NCBI GenBank assembly: GCA_020722725.1
Contig: DYKG01000013.1
Location: 1-64,000, forward strand
Direction of reading: 5' to 3'
DNA length: 64,000 nt
DNA from: Candidatus Methylomirabilis sp.
GTDB taxonomy: Bacteria > Muiribacteriota > Ozemobacteria > Ozemobacterales > Ozemobacteraceae
The translations under genes and the position numbers were made by a program. The notes under the pieces were generated by a model. The model searched no databases. It was not told the DNA's origin and saw only the letters and a list, made by a program, of their open reading frames with translations. This document shows positions 1-7,709 of this stretch, one piece after another. The stretch's first letter is position 1; each line of letters begins with the position of its first letter.

Positions 1-467
1 TAATTTTTGGTGTTTTATCACTTATCGGCTTGACCAATTTTCTCGGACCACCACTATTCAGATCTGGTCTGAAAATCAGACCAAGTTCATCACCGGTGTT
101 AAACAGTTTTATCTTTTCAGGAGAAACTACCTTTCCGTCAATTACAAGGCGAAATTCTACAATTTCTGACATCGAATAAATGTTTATTTGAATGTCAGGA
201 AAAATGGTGCCGGCTTCGCCGACAGGGATAACGCCGGTGAGTGGCCTTGAATTTTAATAGTTCAACAACGGCCAGGGCCGTTGGCAGATCTGTTTCTTTG
301 ATTTCTTCGGCGACAGCGGCAAAATCAGTCTCTTTGCCGATCAAAAGATCATTCAGCCCGGTTGGCAGCAATGAGTCTTTCGGTTGAGCCAGAATCAGGC
401 AATGCAGTGAAAAAATCAGAAAAAAAGTGAAAGTGTTAAAAAGAAGCCTGGCTCTCGAAAGTTTCAT
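1..467 (-). pseudogene. secreted protein gene, apparently frameshifted, 3' end beyond the window
   Basis: The reading frame starts at an ATG at 467 with a clear signal peptide (basic N-terminus, hydrophobic core, then LILAQ). It stays protein-like for about 75 codons, then degenerates into an Arg/His-rich tail ending in TGA at 195-197. A second minus-strand frame is open from about 250 to the window edge and reads as a sensible protein (PLTGVIPVGEAGTIFPDIQIN..., then EIVEFRLVIDGKVV). Removing one A from the short A4 run (T4 on the plus strand, 252-255) joins the two frames into one continuous protein. I infer a single-base insertion, either a real mutation or an assembly error. The product is probably an exported protein with a beta-rich C-terminal part. 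No family was recognised. Confidence 0.55.
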
Positions 468-626
468 TTTTTATGCCCTGATTTTTGTTTCAATTAATTT
501 TAAGCGGATGGCAGGGGAAAAACAAGAGAAAATTGGCAGTAACAGCCAGGTGTTTTCAACTTATCCGAGAATTACTTGCCGCAGCCGGGTTAAAAAAACT
601 TGTTAATTGTGATATCATCGGGGCCA

Positions 627-1157
627 ATGAATAGAAGAAGGCGTCTGCAGGTTCTTACCGAGTGTGGCATGCTTCTGGCAACCGCTCTCGCTCTGGCAAA
701 TTTTAAAATTTTTCAGCTTCCCGGTGGCGGGTCCGTTTCTCTCGGAGTTTTGCCGCTTCTGCTGATAGCAGCAAGACATGGCGCGGTGACCGGTTTGATC
801 AGTGGTTTGCTGATGGGGCTGCTGCTGCTGACCATGCGCCCCTATATCGTTCATCCTCTGCAGTTTCTTCTCGACTACCCGCTTGCCTACGCATCGCTTG
901 GTATTGCCGGTTTTTTTGAATGGAACTCCGGCCTAAAAGCAGCAGCGGCAACAACATTGGCAAACTTTATTCGTTTGCACTTGCATGTTATTGCCGGTGC
1001 GGTTTTCTTTGTCGCCGATCAGAACTCGTTAACAAAGATGCTGGCTGCAAGCTATGCCTACAACCTTGGCCACATTTTGCCAGAAACAATAATCTGCGCT
1101 GTGCTGGCCGGGTACCTTGCGATAAATCACCAGGCACTCTGCGCCAGGCAGAGTTGA
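627..1157 (+). CDS. thiT: ThiT-type thiamine transporter (ECF S-component)
   Basis: The 176-residue protein is almost entirely hydrophobic, with about six membrane segments. It has the family arrangement of an early PGGGSVSLGVLPLL stretch, LISGLLMGLL, then HPLQFLLDYPLAYASLG, which is the characteristic ThiT/YuaJ substrate-binding segment. ThiT is the membrane S-component that captures thiamine and works with a shared EcfA/EcfA'/EcfT energising module, none of which is encoded here. I chose the ATG at 627 because the upstream TTG at 600 has no ribosome-binding site, although the SD before 627 is also weak. The next gene, rpmB, is convergent. No TPP riboswitch core was seen upstream. The family call is firm, the start less so. 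Confidence 0.8.
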   Translation: MNRRRRLQVLTECGMLLATALALANFKIFQLPGGGSVSLGVLPLLLIAARHGAVTGLISGLLMGLLLLTMRPYIVHPLQFLLDYPLAYASLGIAGFFEWNSGLKAAAATTLANFIRLHLHVIAGAVFFVADQNSLTKMLAASYAYNLGHILPETIICAVLAGYLAINHQALCARQS

Positions 1158-1166
1158 TCTGACAGA

Positions 1167-1355
1167 TCAGGCCATTCCTACTTTATCACTGCCAAGACAG
1201 CGGGTACATACATAGCCTGTGGTGACTTTGCCGTTTAACATTACCCGTTTCTTCTGGAGGTTTATGCTCCAGCGTCTTTTGGTGCGATGATGAGAATGGC
1301 TGAGCGAGTAGCCGATTTTTGGCCCACGATTACAAACCATACAGAACTTAGACAT
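1167..1355 (-). CDS. rpmB: 50S ribosomal protein L28
   Basis: This 62-residue basic protein matches L28 in layout: MSKFCMVC at the N-terminus, SHSHHRTKRRW, INLQKKRV, then a beta strand and a C-terminal CTRC pair. The two CxxC pairs suggest the zinc-binding variant of L28. L28 is a structural protein of the large ribosomal subunit near the tRNA E site. A strong GGAGG precedes the ATG at 1355 by about 8 nt. A TTG six bases further upstream (1361) is in frame but too close to the SD to be preferred. The gene stands alone, convergent with thiT and divergent from the aminopeptidase gene. Confidence 0.92.
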   Translation of the reverse strand: MSKFCMVCNRGPKIGYSLSHSHHRTKRRWSINLQKKRVMLNGKVTTGYVCTRCLGSDKVGMA

Positions 1356-1578
1356 GATCAAACCTCCAAAATAGAGCCGAAGTGAAATTTCATGATATCA
1401 GAAATAAATAAACGAAGCAAGCCAAAATTTTCTGAAAAGACTTTTGAATTTGCAAAACCCCCACCAAAAAAGCCTGTTTATCACTTGGAAAAAATTCATT
1501 GCTTTAGCTTATAAATGTACACTTTGATGAACCGAGATATATACTGAACTCACATTTTTTTCGCAAGGAAGGATTTTT

Positions 1579-3003
1579 ATGATTCAAAAAATCAGCAAAG
1601 GACCAGTTCCTGCTGAAGGTTTTCTTTTTTTCCCGGTTAAGGGCAAAAAACCTGCCTCATTCCCTGACTGGGTTCCCACCATTGTCTCCGAAAACTGGGA
1701 AGAAGATTTCGTTTCATCGTGGCGTCTCAACAACGAATATCTGTTCAAGGTACCCGCCCTCGAAATGGATCACGCGTTCAGACGCAACTGCAAGAACTGG
1801 CTGGGTAAGGCACTCAACTTTTTTAAACAGCGCGGTGTTAAAAGTTTTAATCTCTGGATGCCCCAGCTTCCCGAAGAAGATTTGAAAATTGCCATTCTCG
1901 ATTTTCTCGAAGTTCCCCTCTACATGGAATACGACATCGGCTATTTCAAAACCGTAAAGCCTGAAATCACCCGAATTGAATTCGTAAACTATGTTTTCAA
2001 TTCCCATACTCACATCGAAAAGTTTGCCAGGCTGGTCAACGACGGCAAAATCATCAATGAATCGGTCAACGAAACCAGACGCCTGGTCGACATGCCCGCC
2101 AATCTGCTCGGCCCCCAGGAACTGTTTAATGAAGCTGCTCAACTTCGCCAATATGGCGCCAGGGTTGAAATGGTTGCCCCCGAAAAGGTCGCAAAAATGG
2201 GCGGTTTGAATGCCGTTGGTGCCGGTAGCGTCAATAAACCGGTTCTATTCGAAATCGAGCTGAACCCCTCTGATGAACCGCCGATTCTGCTCATTGGAAA
2301 AGGCATAACCTTTGACTCGGGCGGCCTGTGTCTCAAACCCCGCGAAAGTCTGCCCGAAGAAAAAACTGACATGGCCGGAGCTGCTGCGGTAATCGGCATC
2401 ATTCGCTCGCTTGCCGAGATGGGTTATAAGAAACGCATCGTTGCCATCATTCCCGCCGCTGAAAATATGCCAAATGGCAATGCTTACCGGCCTGGCGACA
2501 TCATTACCATGTATGACGGCACAACCGTTGAAATTCTCAATACCGATGCCGAAGGCCGTCTGATTCTTTCTGACGCCCTCTGCTATGCCCGTGAATACAA
2601 TCCCAGACTGGTGATCGATCTGGCAACCCTGACCGGAAACATCATGCAGGCGCTCAGCACCAGATATACCGGCCTGTTCTGTAACGACAAAGATCTTGAA
2701 CGCCGCCTGATGAAAGCCGCCGAAGACGGTGGCGAGCAGGTCTGGCCCATGCCGCTGCACCCCGATTTCAGCGATGAAGTCAAAGGTCGGTTCGCTGACC
2801 TGAGAAACGCCGCAATTTCTGGAAAAGAAGCCGGTGCCTGCACTGCCGCAGCTTTTTTGAGCTATTTCGTCCGCTGGCCCTGGGCCCATCTCGATATTGC
2901 CGGGTCAGCCATCGAAAAGAAAGGCCGCTCTTACCGCCCGGTCGGGTACGCCAGCGGCGTCGGCGTAAAACTGGTGGTCAACACCATTCGCGACTTGGAC
3001 TGA
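1579..3003 (+). CDS. pepA: leucyl aminopeptidase, M17 family
   Basis: This 474-residue cytosolic metallopeptidase removes N-terminal residues from peptides using two divalent metals. The C-terminal catalytic domain carries the family signatures: GKGITFDSGG with metal/catalytic Lys241 and Asp246, DMAGAAAV, and NTDAEGRL starting at Asn321, the diagnostic M17 motif with the metal-ligand Asp/Glu and catalytic Arg. The N-terminal 150 residues form the divergent regulatory domain typical of the family. The length is close to the usual 480-500. The SD AAGGA lies 7-8 nt before the ATG. It is monocistronic, with a hairpin-forming intergenic repeat after the stop. M17 members can double as DNA-binding proteins, but nothing here addresses that. 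Confidence 0.93.
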   Translation: MIQKISKGPVPAEGFLFFPVKGKKPASFPDWVPTIVSENWEEDFVSSWRLNNEYLFKVPALEMDHAFRRNCKNWLGKALNFFKQRGVKSFNLWMPQLPEEDLKIAILDFLEVPLYMEYDIGYFKTVKPEITRIEFVNYVFNSHTHIEKFARLVNDGKIINESVNETRRLVDMPANLLGPQELFNEAAQLRQYGARVEMVAPEKVAKMGGLNAVGAGSVNKPVLFEIELNPSDEPPILLIGKGITFDSGGLCLKPRESLPEEKTDMAGAAAVIGIIRSLAEMGYKKRIVAIIPAAENMPNGNAYRPGDIITMYDGTTVEILNTDAEGRLILSDALCYAREYNPRLVIDLATLTGNIMQALSTRYTGLFCNDKDLERRLMKAAEDGGEQVWPMPLHPDFSDEVKGRFADLRNAAISGKEAGACTAAAFLSYFVRWPWAHLDIAGSAIEKKGRSYRPVGYASGVGVKLVVNTIRDLD

Positions 3004-3009
3004 TTTTTA

Positions 3010-3056
3010 TTGGTCGCCAAGCCCCCGCCTGGCGGGTCGAAGCGCCGTGAACCAAC
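3010..3056. repeat. intergenic palindromic repeat, copy 1 (GGTCGC ... GGGTCGAAGCG type)
   Basis: The stretch after the aminopeptidase stop folds as CGCCA/TGGCG and shares the pattern GGTCGC-YR-AGCCCC-GC followed by GGGTCGAAGCG with the spacer at 57329-57364. It resembles widespread intergenic palindromes of the GTCGAAGCGACC kind. It could act as a terminator-like structure, but no U tract follows. Confidence 0.45.
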
Positions 3057-3172
3057 AGAACTCTTCGGTGAGCTATTATAAACCTTTATTTGTTGCCTGA
3101 AGCGCGGAACATTATCGCGTTAAATCAAATTTAATCAACGAATAAAATGTGATTGTATTAGTTAAGAAAATT

Positions 3173-3212
3173 GAAAACACCTCCGATACCAGTTGCGTTC
3201 GGAGGTGTTTTC
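3173..3212 (+). promoter_or_regulatory. perfect 14-bp hairpin sequestering the SD of the downstream lipoprotein gene
   Basis: The left arm GAAAACACCTCCGA (3173-3186) and right arm TCGGAGGTGTTTTC (3199-3212) are exactly complementary around a 12-nt loop. The right arm holds the whole SD sequence GGAGGTG and ends one base before the ATG at 3213. No U tract follows, so it is not an intrinsic terminator. In mRNA this stem would hide the ribosome-binding site, suggesting conditional translation by a protein, small RNA, temperature or coupled transcription. The mechanism is inferred, while the base pairing is read directly. Confidence 0.75.
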
Positions 3213-5000
3213 ATGAAAAACGGCAGGCTTTTCAAAAGTTTTGTTTATACAATGATTCTTGTCTGGGTCGGCATGACGATTGCCGGCTGTACTCAGGCCA
3301 ATTCTCTGAGCAGCAACCCGGCTGCCGCTGATACCAATCCTGAATCGGTTCTGAATACCGTTGATAAGACCACTAAAGGTGAAAACTACGCACCGGTTGT
3401 AAATCTTCTTGCCGAAAAAACTGTGGTCGGACCGGAAAATGAAGTGATTATCAGAGCCGAAACCCTCGACCCCGAAGGCTCGCAGCTCGAAATTCTCTGG
3501 AATGCCGATTCGGGGGATTTGATTAACACCGACAACGATCGGGTGGTCTGGAGAGCCCCAAAAATCGGCACTTCTGCAACCATATCCTGCAAAGCTACTG
3601 ACCCCGAAGGGGCTTTCACCTCAGCTGAAGTGAAAATAGAGGTTCTTGCCGACGGCAGTTATCGCCTGGTGGTAATGGCAGATCGTTCTTCTCTGTTGAC
3701 CAGCCGCTCATATTCAGGATCAAGCGATCTCTATGTTCCCGTCTCCGGTGCCAGAGTCGAATTGCCTGTGCTCGGCCAGATCGGGGTAACCGGTTCTGAC
3801 GGTTCGGTAGAATTCACCATTGATCAGTCGGTGGTCGTAGCTACCAGCGCGGTTGTCATGGTTAAATATCTCGACTGGGAACTCAGTTACAATGCGACTC
3901 TCAAACCCGCCGCCGGATCAGGCGCCGTTCTTGATAGTCTGAGCTTTGCTCCCGGGTTCGATGGCGTATCGGTGGCGATTGGTCGGGGCGACTCATTCAA
4001 TCTGAAACGCGGTGCTATTGAAGTCATGGCCGTCGAAAATTCATACGGAACTACCCGGCCGATTGCCGAAGTAACCGTTGACGCCGGCTTTGCCCAGTCG
4101 ATGTCGGCAGCGGGAACCGGAATTGCCCTGGTTAGCTCTCTTTCCTCGTCAGATGTTAATCTTCGACTCAGCAAAAATGGCTATCAGACCATCGATGGCT
4201 ACAAAATACCCGTTTCTCTCGACGGCCTTACCATCGTGCGTGCCCGACTGGAAAAATCCGGCAGTATTCCCGATACTGAGGCGATTATCTCCTATACCAG
4301 ACCTTTCAATTATCAGAAAGCCTTCCCCGTTTCAGGACCTTTCGAAATTGGCTTTGGACAGGCAATGGAAAAAGAATCTTTTTTCGACGACATCAGCCTG
4401 ATGATTCAAAACAAAGAAACCGGGGCAACCATGGCGATGACCGGGCCGGATATCGGTCGAAACTTCAGAGTCGCCTGGATCGGCAGCACAATTGTTCAGC
4501 TTTACCCGGTTCAACCGCTTAAAGGCCTTACCAGATACAGCCTGTTGATCAGCCGATTGAACGCCAGAGCCGCTGACGGCAGAGTGCTTAAAAACTATAA
4601 CGGCATGTATGGCGAATTTACTACCGATGCCGATGTTTCGCCGAAGATTCTTTCGACTTCGCCGGTTAATGGCGCAGTTTCAGTAGGCCGAACCGGGCCA
4701 TTCGTCATCAGATTCGACCGCAGCATGCAGAAAGATAGTCTTTATGACGATCTTGAAATTGAAATTACCAATTTAAAAAGCAACGCACAGGTTATCGTTG
4801 ATGGTGTCTCGATTAAAAGCTACTTCTCGGTGACCTGGAAAGAAGCCGATACGGTTCTTGAACTCGTGCCATTCCGCATGTTGGCTGCAGAAAATCCATA
4901 TCTGATAAGGCTCAATAGCTGCGGTCTGGTATCGGTCTCAGGAAAAAAAGCCGAAGGCTTCGAAAATCTCTGGGGCCAGTTCACCACCGGAAAACTCTAG
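3213..5000 (+). CDS. lipoprotein with Ig/PKD-like and Big_5-like domains
   Basis: The 595-residue protein starts with a lipoprotein signal peptide (hydrophobic stretch ending in the lipobox IAGC, Cys near residue 26), so it should be lipid-anchored in the envelope. Domains in order are an Ig/PKD-like module beginning APVVNLLAEKTVV (about residues 55-145, with DPEG motifs), a carboxypeptidase-regulatory-like module (PVSGARVELP, about 170-240), a second region of that kind, and two C-terminal Big_5-type modules (about 370-475 and 480-590). Both Big_5-type modules carry a FGQAM or FDRSM motif and end in GxFTT. No catalytic motif was seen, so a surface structural or adhesive role is likely. The ATG at 3213 was chosen for the GGAGGTG just upstream, which lies in a strong hairpin. 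Confidence 0.75.
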   Translation: MKNGRLFKSFVYTMILVWVGMTIAGCTQANSLSSNPAAADTNPESVLNTVDKTTKGENYAPVVNLLAEKTVVGPENEVIIRAETLDPEGSQLEILWNADSGDLINTDNDRVVWRAPKIGTSATISCKATDPEGAFTSAEVKIEVLADGSYRLVVMADRSSLLTSRSYSGSSDLYVPVSGARVELPVLGQIGVTGSDGSVEFTIDQSVVVATSAVVMVKYLDWELSYNATLKPAAGSGAVLDSLSFAPGFDGVSVAIGRGDSFNLKRGAIEVMAVENSYGTTRPIAEVTVDAGFAQSMSAAGTGIALVSSLSSSDVNLRLSKNGYQTIDGYKIPVSLDGLTIVRARLEKSGSIPDTEAIISYTRPFNYQKAFPVSGPFEIGFGQAMEKESFFDDISLMIQNKETGATMAMTGPDIGRNFRVAWIGSTIVQLYPVQPLKGLTRYSLLISRLNARAADGRVLKNYNGMYGEFTTDADVSPKILSTSPVNGAVSVGRTGPFVIRFDRSMQKDSLYDDLEIEITNLKSNAQVIVDGVSIKSYFSVTWKEADTVLELVPFRMLAAENPYLIRLNSCGLVSVSGKKAEGFENLWGQFTTGKL

Positions 5001-5002
5001 AA

Positions 5003-6325
5003 TCAAACGCCGGTTTTCAGAACCGCAGTTGGAATCGTGTCTAAAATTATGATGAAATCCAGCAGCAGTGAGAAATTCTCGATGTAATACAGGTCGTATT
5101 CAATGTGATGATGAATCGGCAGATTCTCTGACCGGGCATAAACCTGCCAAAGGCCGGTAATGCCCGGTTTCGCTTTTAGTCTCTTTTTTTCGAGCTCGTT
5201 GTATTGCTCGACGATAAATGGCATTTCAGGGCGTGGCCCGACTATGCTCATTTCTCCACGTAAAACATTGATCAGTTGAGGCAGCTCATCAAGCCCGGTT
5301 GCGCGAAGAAACCTGCCGATTCTGGTAATGCGCGGGTCGTTGCCATATCTTGGCGTTTCAGCATAAACCGGCGAATCGGCACTCATCGTTCGAAATTTGA
5401 GAATTTCAAACAATTGCCCGTCAAAACCGACTCTCTTCTGTTTGAAAATTATCGGACCTGCTGAATCCATCTTGACCAAAACGGCAAACAATAGAAAAAA
5501 TGGTGAAAGAAAGATCAGCCAGAACAGGCTGAAGAAAAAATCAAAAATACGTTTAAATTTCAGTTGCAGATTTTTATCCTGAAGAGAATCCAGGCTGATC
5601 AAAACTGTTCCATCAAAGAACAGACCCTGCAGGTTTCTCAAATACAGATTCCCGAGAGACGGAACGAGATGAACACGCATTGCTTTTTCTATGGCCGCTT
5701 CGCGCACGTTCCAGATAAAATCGTAACTGAAATCGTTGCCTACCAGAAAAAGCTCGTCCACCCGCTGATTTTTTAAAAAATCCTTTAACTCAAGTTCTGC
5801 TGGCCGATCAACCAGTGTCATTCCACAACCGGGATTGTTTTGAATGCGACCGCGAAGAAACGTCGAGTTTTCATTGCTGCCCTCAATACAGGCCAGTCGT
5901 ATTGCAATGCCTCTCTGATGAAGAGCGCCTTTCAGGCGACATGCAATCTGTCTGAATAGATTGCCCGCCAGTATCAGAAGAAGCCAGCCAAAAAAAAGAA
6001 TCAACCTCGAAAAATCATAGCTCTTGTAAAGAAAAGTGCTGGCCATCAGGATTATAAGAAGAATAATACTGCATTTAAAATGAAACAACAGTTCATCAAT
6101 CTTGAAAATGGCTGGTTTGATTCGGTAGCCGCCAGTCGCGAAGCTGATTAAATGCCATAGAATCAAAGCTGCAACCAGAAGAAGAAAATACTGGTGCGGA
6201 TTTTTAATATACTCAGTTGCCGGAAAAAAGTCAGACGTTCTGATCGAATAAGCCAAAAAACCGGCCAGAATAAGAGCCAGACTGTCTGCAAAAGCGCTTA
6301 TCGCTGCCGGCAGCCAGTTTTTCAT
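5003..6325 (-). CDS. polyprenyl-phosphate sugar-1-phosphate transferase (WcaJ/WbaP-like)
   Basis: The protein has 440 residues. The N-terminal half carries four to five membrane segments and a CoA-binding-like domain (about 140-240). The C-terminal 190 residues are a bacterial sugar transferase domain with KRIFDFFFSLFWL, IFKQKRVGFDG, FEILKFRTM, RATGLDELPQLINVL, GEMSIVGPRPE and KPGITGLWQV, all signatures of the PF02397 family. Such enzymes transfer a sugar-1-phosphate from a UDP-sugar to undecaprenyl phosphate, the first step of exopolysaccharide or glycan repeat-unit assembly at the inner membrane. Its start overlaps the previous gene by 4 nt (ATGA), so it is translationally coupled to the PH-like gene. 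The substrate sugar cannot be read from the sequence. Confidence 0.9.
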   Translation of the reverse strand: MKNWLPAAISAFADSLALILAGFLAYSIRTSDFFPATEYIKNPHQYFLLLVAALILWHLISFATGGYRIKPAIFKIDELLFHFKCSIILLIILMASTFLYKSYDFSRLILFFGWLLLILAGNLFRQIACRLKGALHQRGIAIRLACIEGSNENSTFLRGRIQNNPGCGMTLVDRPAELELKDFLKNQRVDELFLVGNDFSYDFIWNVREAAIEKAMRVHLVPSLGNLYLRNLQGLFFDGTVLISLDSLQDKNLQLKFKRIFDFFFSLFWLIFLSPFFLLFAVLVKMDSAGPIIFKQKRVGFDGQLFEILKFRTMSADSPVYAETPRYGNDPRITRIGRFLRATGLDELPQLINVLRGEMSIVGPRPEMPFIVEQYNELEKKRLKAKPGITGLWQVYARSENLPIHHHIEYDLYYIENFSLLLDFIIILDTIPTAVLKTGV

Positions 6326-7020
6326 TTTTTCTCTCCGCCCGAAATACTTCTGAAAAATTGGTACCAGATAAAAGCAACCAGAATCGAAATTACAGTGGCC
6401 AGAATTATGTAGGGGGCGGGAGCCGGTTCACCTTCAGAGCCCTGATTGGTTCTTGAAATTATTTTTACCTCCGGAGCAATCGAAGGTTTAGCCTTTGCTT
6501 CTGTATTTGCCGGTTTTTCCGCAGGCTTTTCGCTGATTTTTACAGCGGGTTTAACCGGTGCCTGATTGGCCTGGGCAGGTTTTCCGTCGATTTTTTTCGC
6601 AGGGGGCTCGTCGGGCTTCGGGTAAACCTTTACCCCAGATGAAGTTTCCATGCGAAAATTGATCAGGTCTGCAAGGTCTTCGCAGATGTCTTCAATCTCT
6701 GCCTTTTTGCTGATAGGAAATGAAAGCCTGCTGGTATGGTTGGGGCTGCGCAGAGGTATGAAGGTCAGAACAATCTCTGTCTGTTTCTGATAATAGTCAA
6801 TTTCTTTCAGATCGTTTCTGGCAACCATTGCTATGACCGTTTTTTTTGCCGGCTCTCTGGTATGAAAGAAAATTGACTGGCCGGTCAGAATCAGCCAAAC
6901 TTCACCCGCCGAACTTTTTCCCGAAATTGAATTGACCGCTTTCAGAACCCTTTCATCTGGCGCCAGGTAAATCGAAATATCCTGCCGGATATTTTCTGGA
7001 ATTGCGGCAGCATCAACCAT
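6322..7020 (-). CDS. PH-like domain protein with Pro/Ala/Lys linker and C-terminal membrane anchor
   Basis: I recognise no named family. The first 120 residues look like a compact beta-rich domain with pleckstrin-homology/bPH-like character: APDERVLKAVN, then VWLILTGQSIFFHT, DLKEIDYYQ and a closing helix. A low-complexity linker rich in Pro, Ala and Lys follows (about 125-195). A single membrane segment (YIILATVISILVAFIWYQFF) lies near the C-terminus with a short basic tail. The topology suggests a cytosolic domain tethered to the inner membrane. It sits between a YbjN-like gene (3-nt gap) and the sugar transferase (4-nt overlap), which suggests a role in the same glycan pathway, perhaps scaffolding or regulation. 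Confidence 0.6.
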   Translation of the reverse strand: MVDAAAIPENIRQDISIYLAPDERVLKAVNSISGKSSAGEVWLILTGQSIFFHTREPAKKTVIAMVARNDLKEIDYYQKQTEIVLTFIPLRSPNHTSRLSFPISKKAEIEDICEDLADLINFRMETSSGVKVYPKPDEPPAKKIDGKPAQANQAPVKPAVKISEKPAEKPANTEAKAKPSIAPEVKIISRTNQGSEGEPAPAPYIILATVISILVAFIWYQFFRSISGGEKK

Positions 7021-7023
7021 AAA

Positions 7024-7575
7024 TTATTCCTCGTCATCCTCTAAATCTTCATCTAAATTGGCCGCATCACCGTTTTCGTCAAATTCACGCTCCTCTGAGG
7101 CTGTCTGATACTGAAACAGCATGTTGTCAACATGGGTTTTGAAGTCGTTTGGCTCGAATGCATCAGCCGGAATGCGGGTCTGAATGGTAAGAACGAAACT
7201 TTCAGAATCTTCTTCGTCTTCAACAGGATCTTCTTCGTCGAGATTAACTGCTTCTCCTTCCTGATTTTCCGATTTGGCGGGTATTCTAACCACACTAAGT
7301 GACGAATTGAGGAAATTAGCATTCATCTGCAGAAGACCGAACAGATCTTCACGCTCATAGTCGGTAATATCAAGAAGGTAAAGCCCTATTGCAACCGTCT
7401 GTATGCCAATGGTTTCTTCGTTTTCTTCAAGTGCCAGGTAACCATCGATCGAATCCTCGATCTGAAATTTCCAGATTCGCCCGATTTCTTCTTCGTCTTC
7501 GTAAACGCACTCGTAAGCCGAGCATTCTTCTGCCATTACTTCTTCTATTTTTACCGCAAAATCAGCAGCTTCCAT
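7024..7575 (-). CDS. acidic YbjN-like / secretion-chaperone-fold protein
   Basis: This very acidic protein (183 aa) lacks a signal peptide. Residues 1-85 read like the alpha/beta fold shared by YbjN and type III secretion chaperones: an initial helix, WKFQIEDSIDGYLALEEN, IGLYLLDITDYEREDLFGLLQMNANF. A second beta segment (SFVLTIQTRIPADAF) comes after an acidic insertion, and the tail is Asp/Glu-rich. Proteins of this fold bind partner proteins, so a chaperone or adaptor role for the next two gene products is plausible but inferred. The SD is AAAGG, 8 nt before the ATG at 7575. It is the first gene of the three-gene minus-strand unit, divergent from the GT39 gene. Confidence 0.5.
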   Translation of the reverse strand: MEAADFAVKIEEVMAEECSAYECVYEDEEEIGRIWKFQIEDSIDGYLALEENEETIGIQTVAIGLYLLDITDYEREDLFGLLQMNANFLNSSLSVVRIPAKSENQEGEAVNLDEEDPVEDEEDSESFVLTIQTRIPADAFEPNDFKTHVDNMLFQYQTASEEREFDENGDAANLDEDLEDDEE

Positions 7576-7672
7576 TTTTTTTGCCTTTCAAAAATGCTTG
7601 TCATTTTTTTCAGAATGACTATATCATTTCTCAAGCCGATGAAAAAGTCAGAACTGCATATTTGCCAGGATG

Positions 7673-7681
7673 TGCTATAAT
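7673..7681 (+). promoter_or_regulatory. extended -10 promoter for the GT39 gene
   Basis: TGC followed by a perfect TATAAT forms an extended -10 element about 30 nt before the ATG at 7710. No good -35 hexamer is present at the usual distance, as expected for extended -10 promoters. Confidence 0.55.
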
Positions 7682-7709
7682 ACCGCGAAAATTCAGCTCA
7701 GGATGACTC

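Noticed and set aside
468-626. TPP riboswitch before thiT
   Set aside because: The conserved CTGAGA and ACCTGA blocks of the THI element are not present.
2245-2889. 214-codon open frame antisense to the aminopeptidase gene
   Set aside because: It is a shadow of the M17 gene's codon bias; no SD or family resemblance.
3149-3331. Short ORF starting upstream of the lipoprotein gene in another frame
   Set aside because: It overlaps the hairpin and the lipoprotein signal peptide, has no SD and non-protein-like composition.
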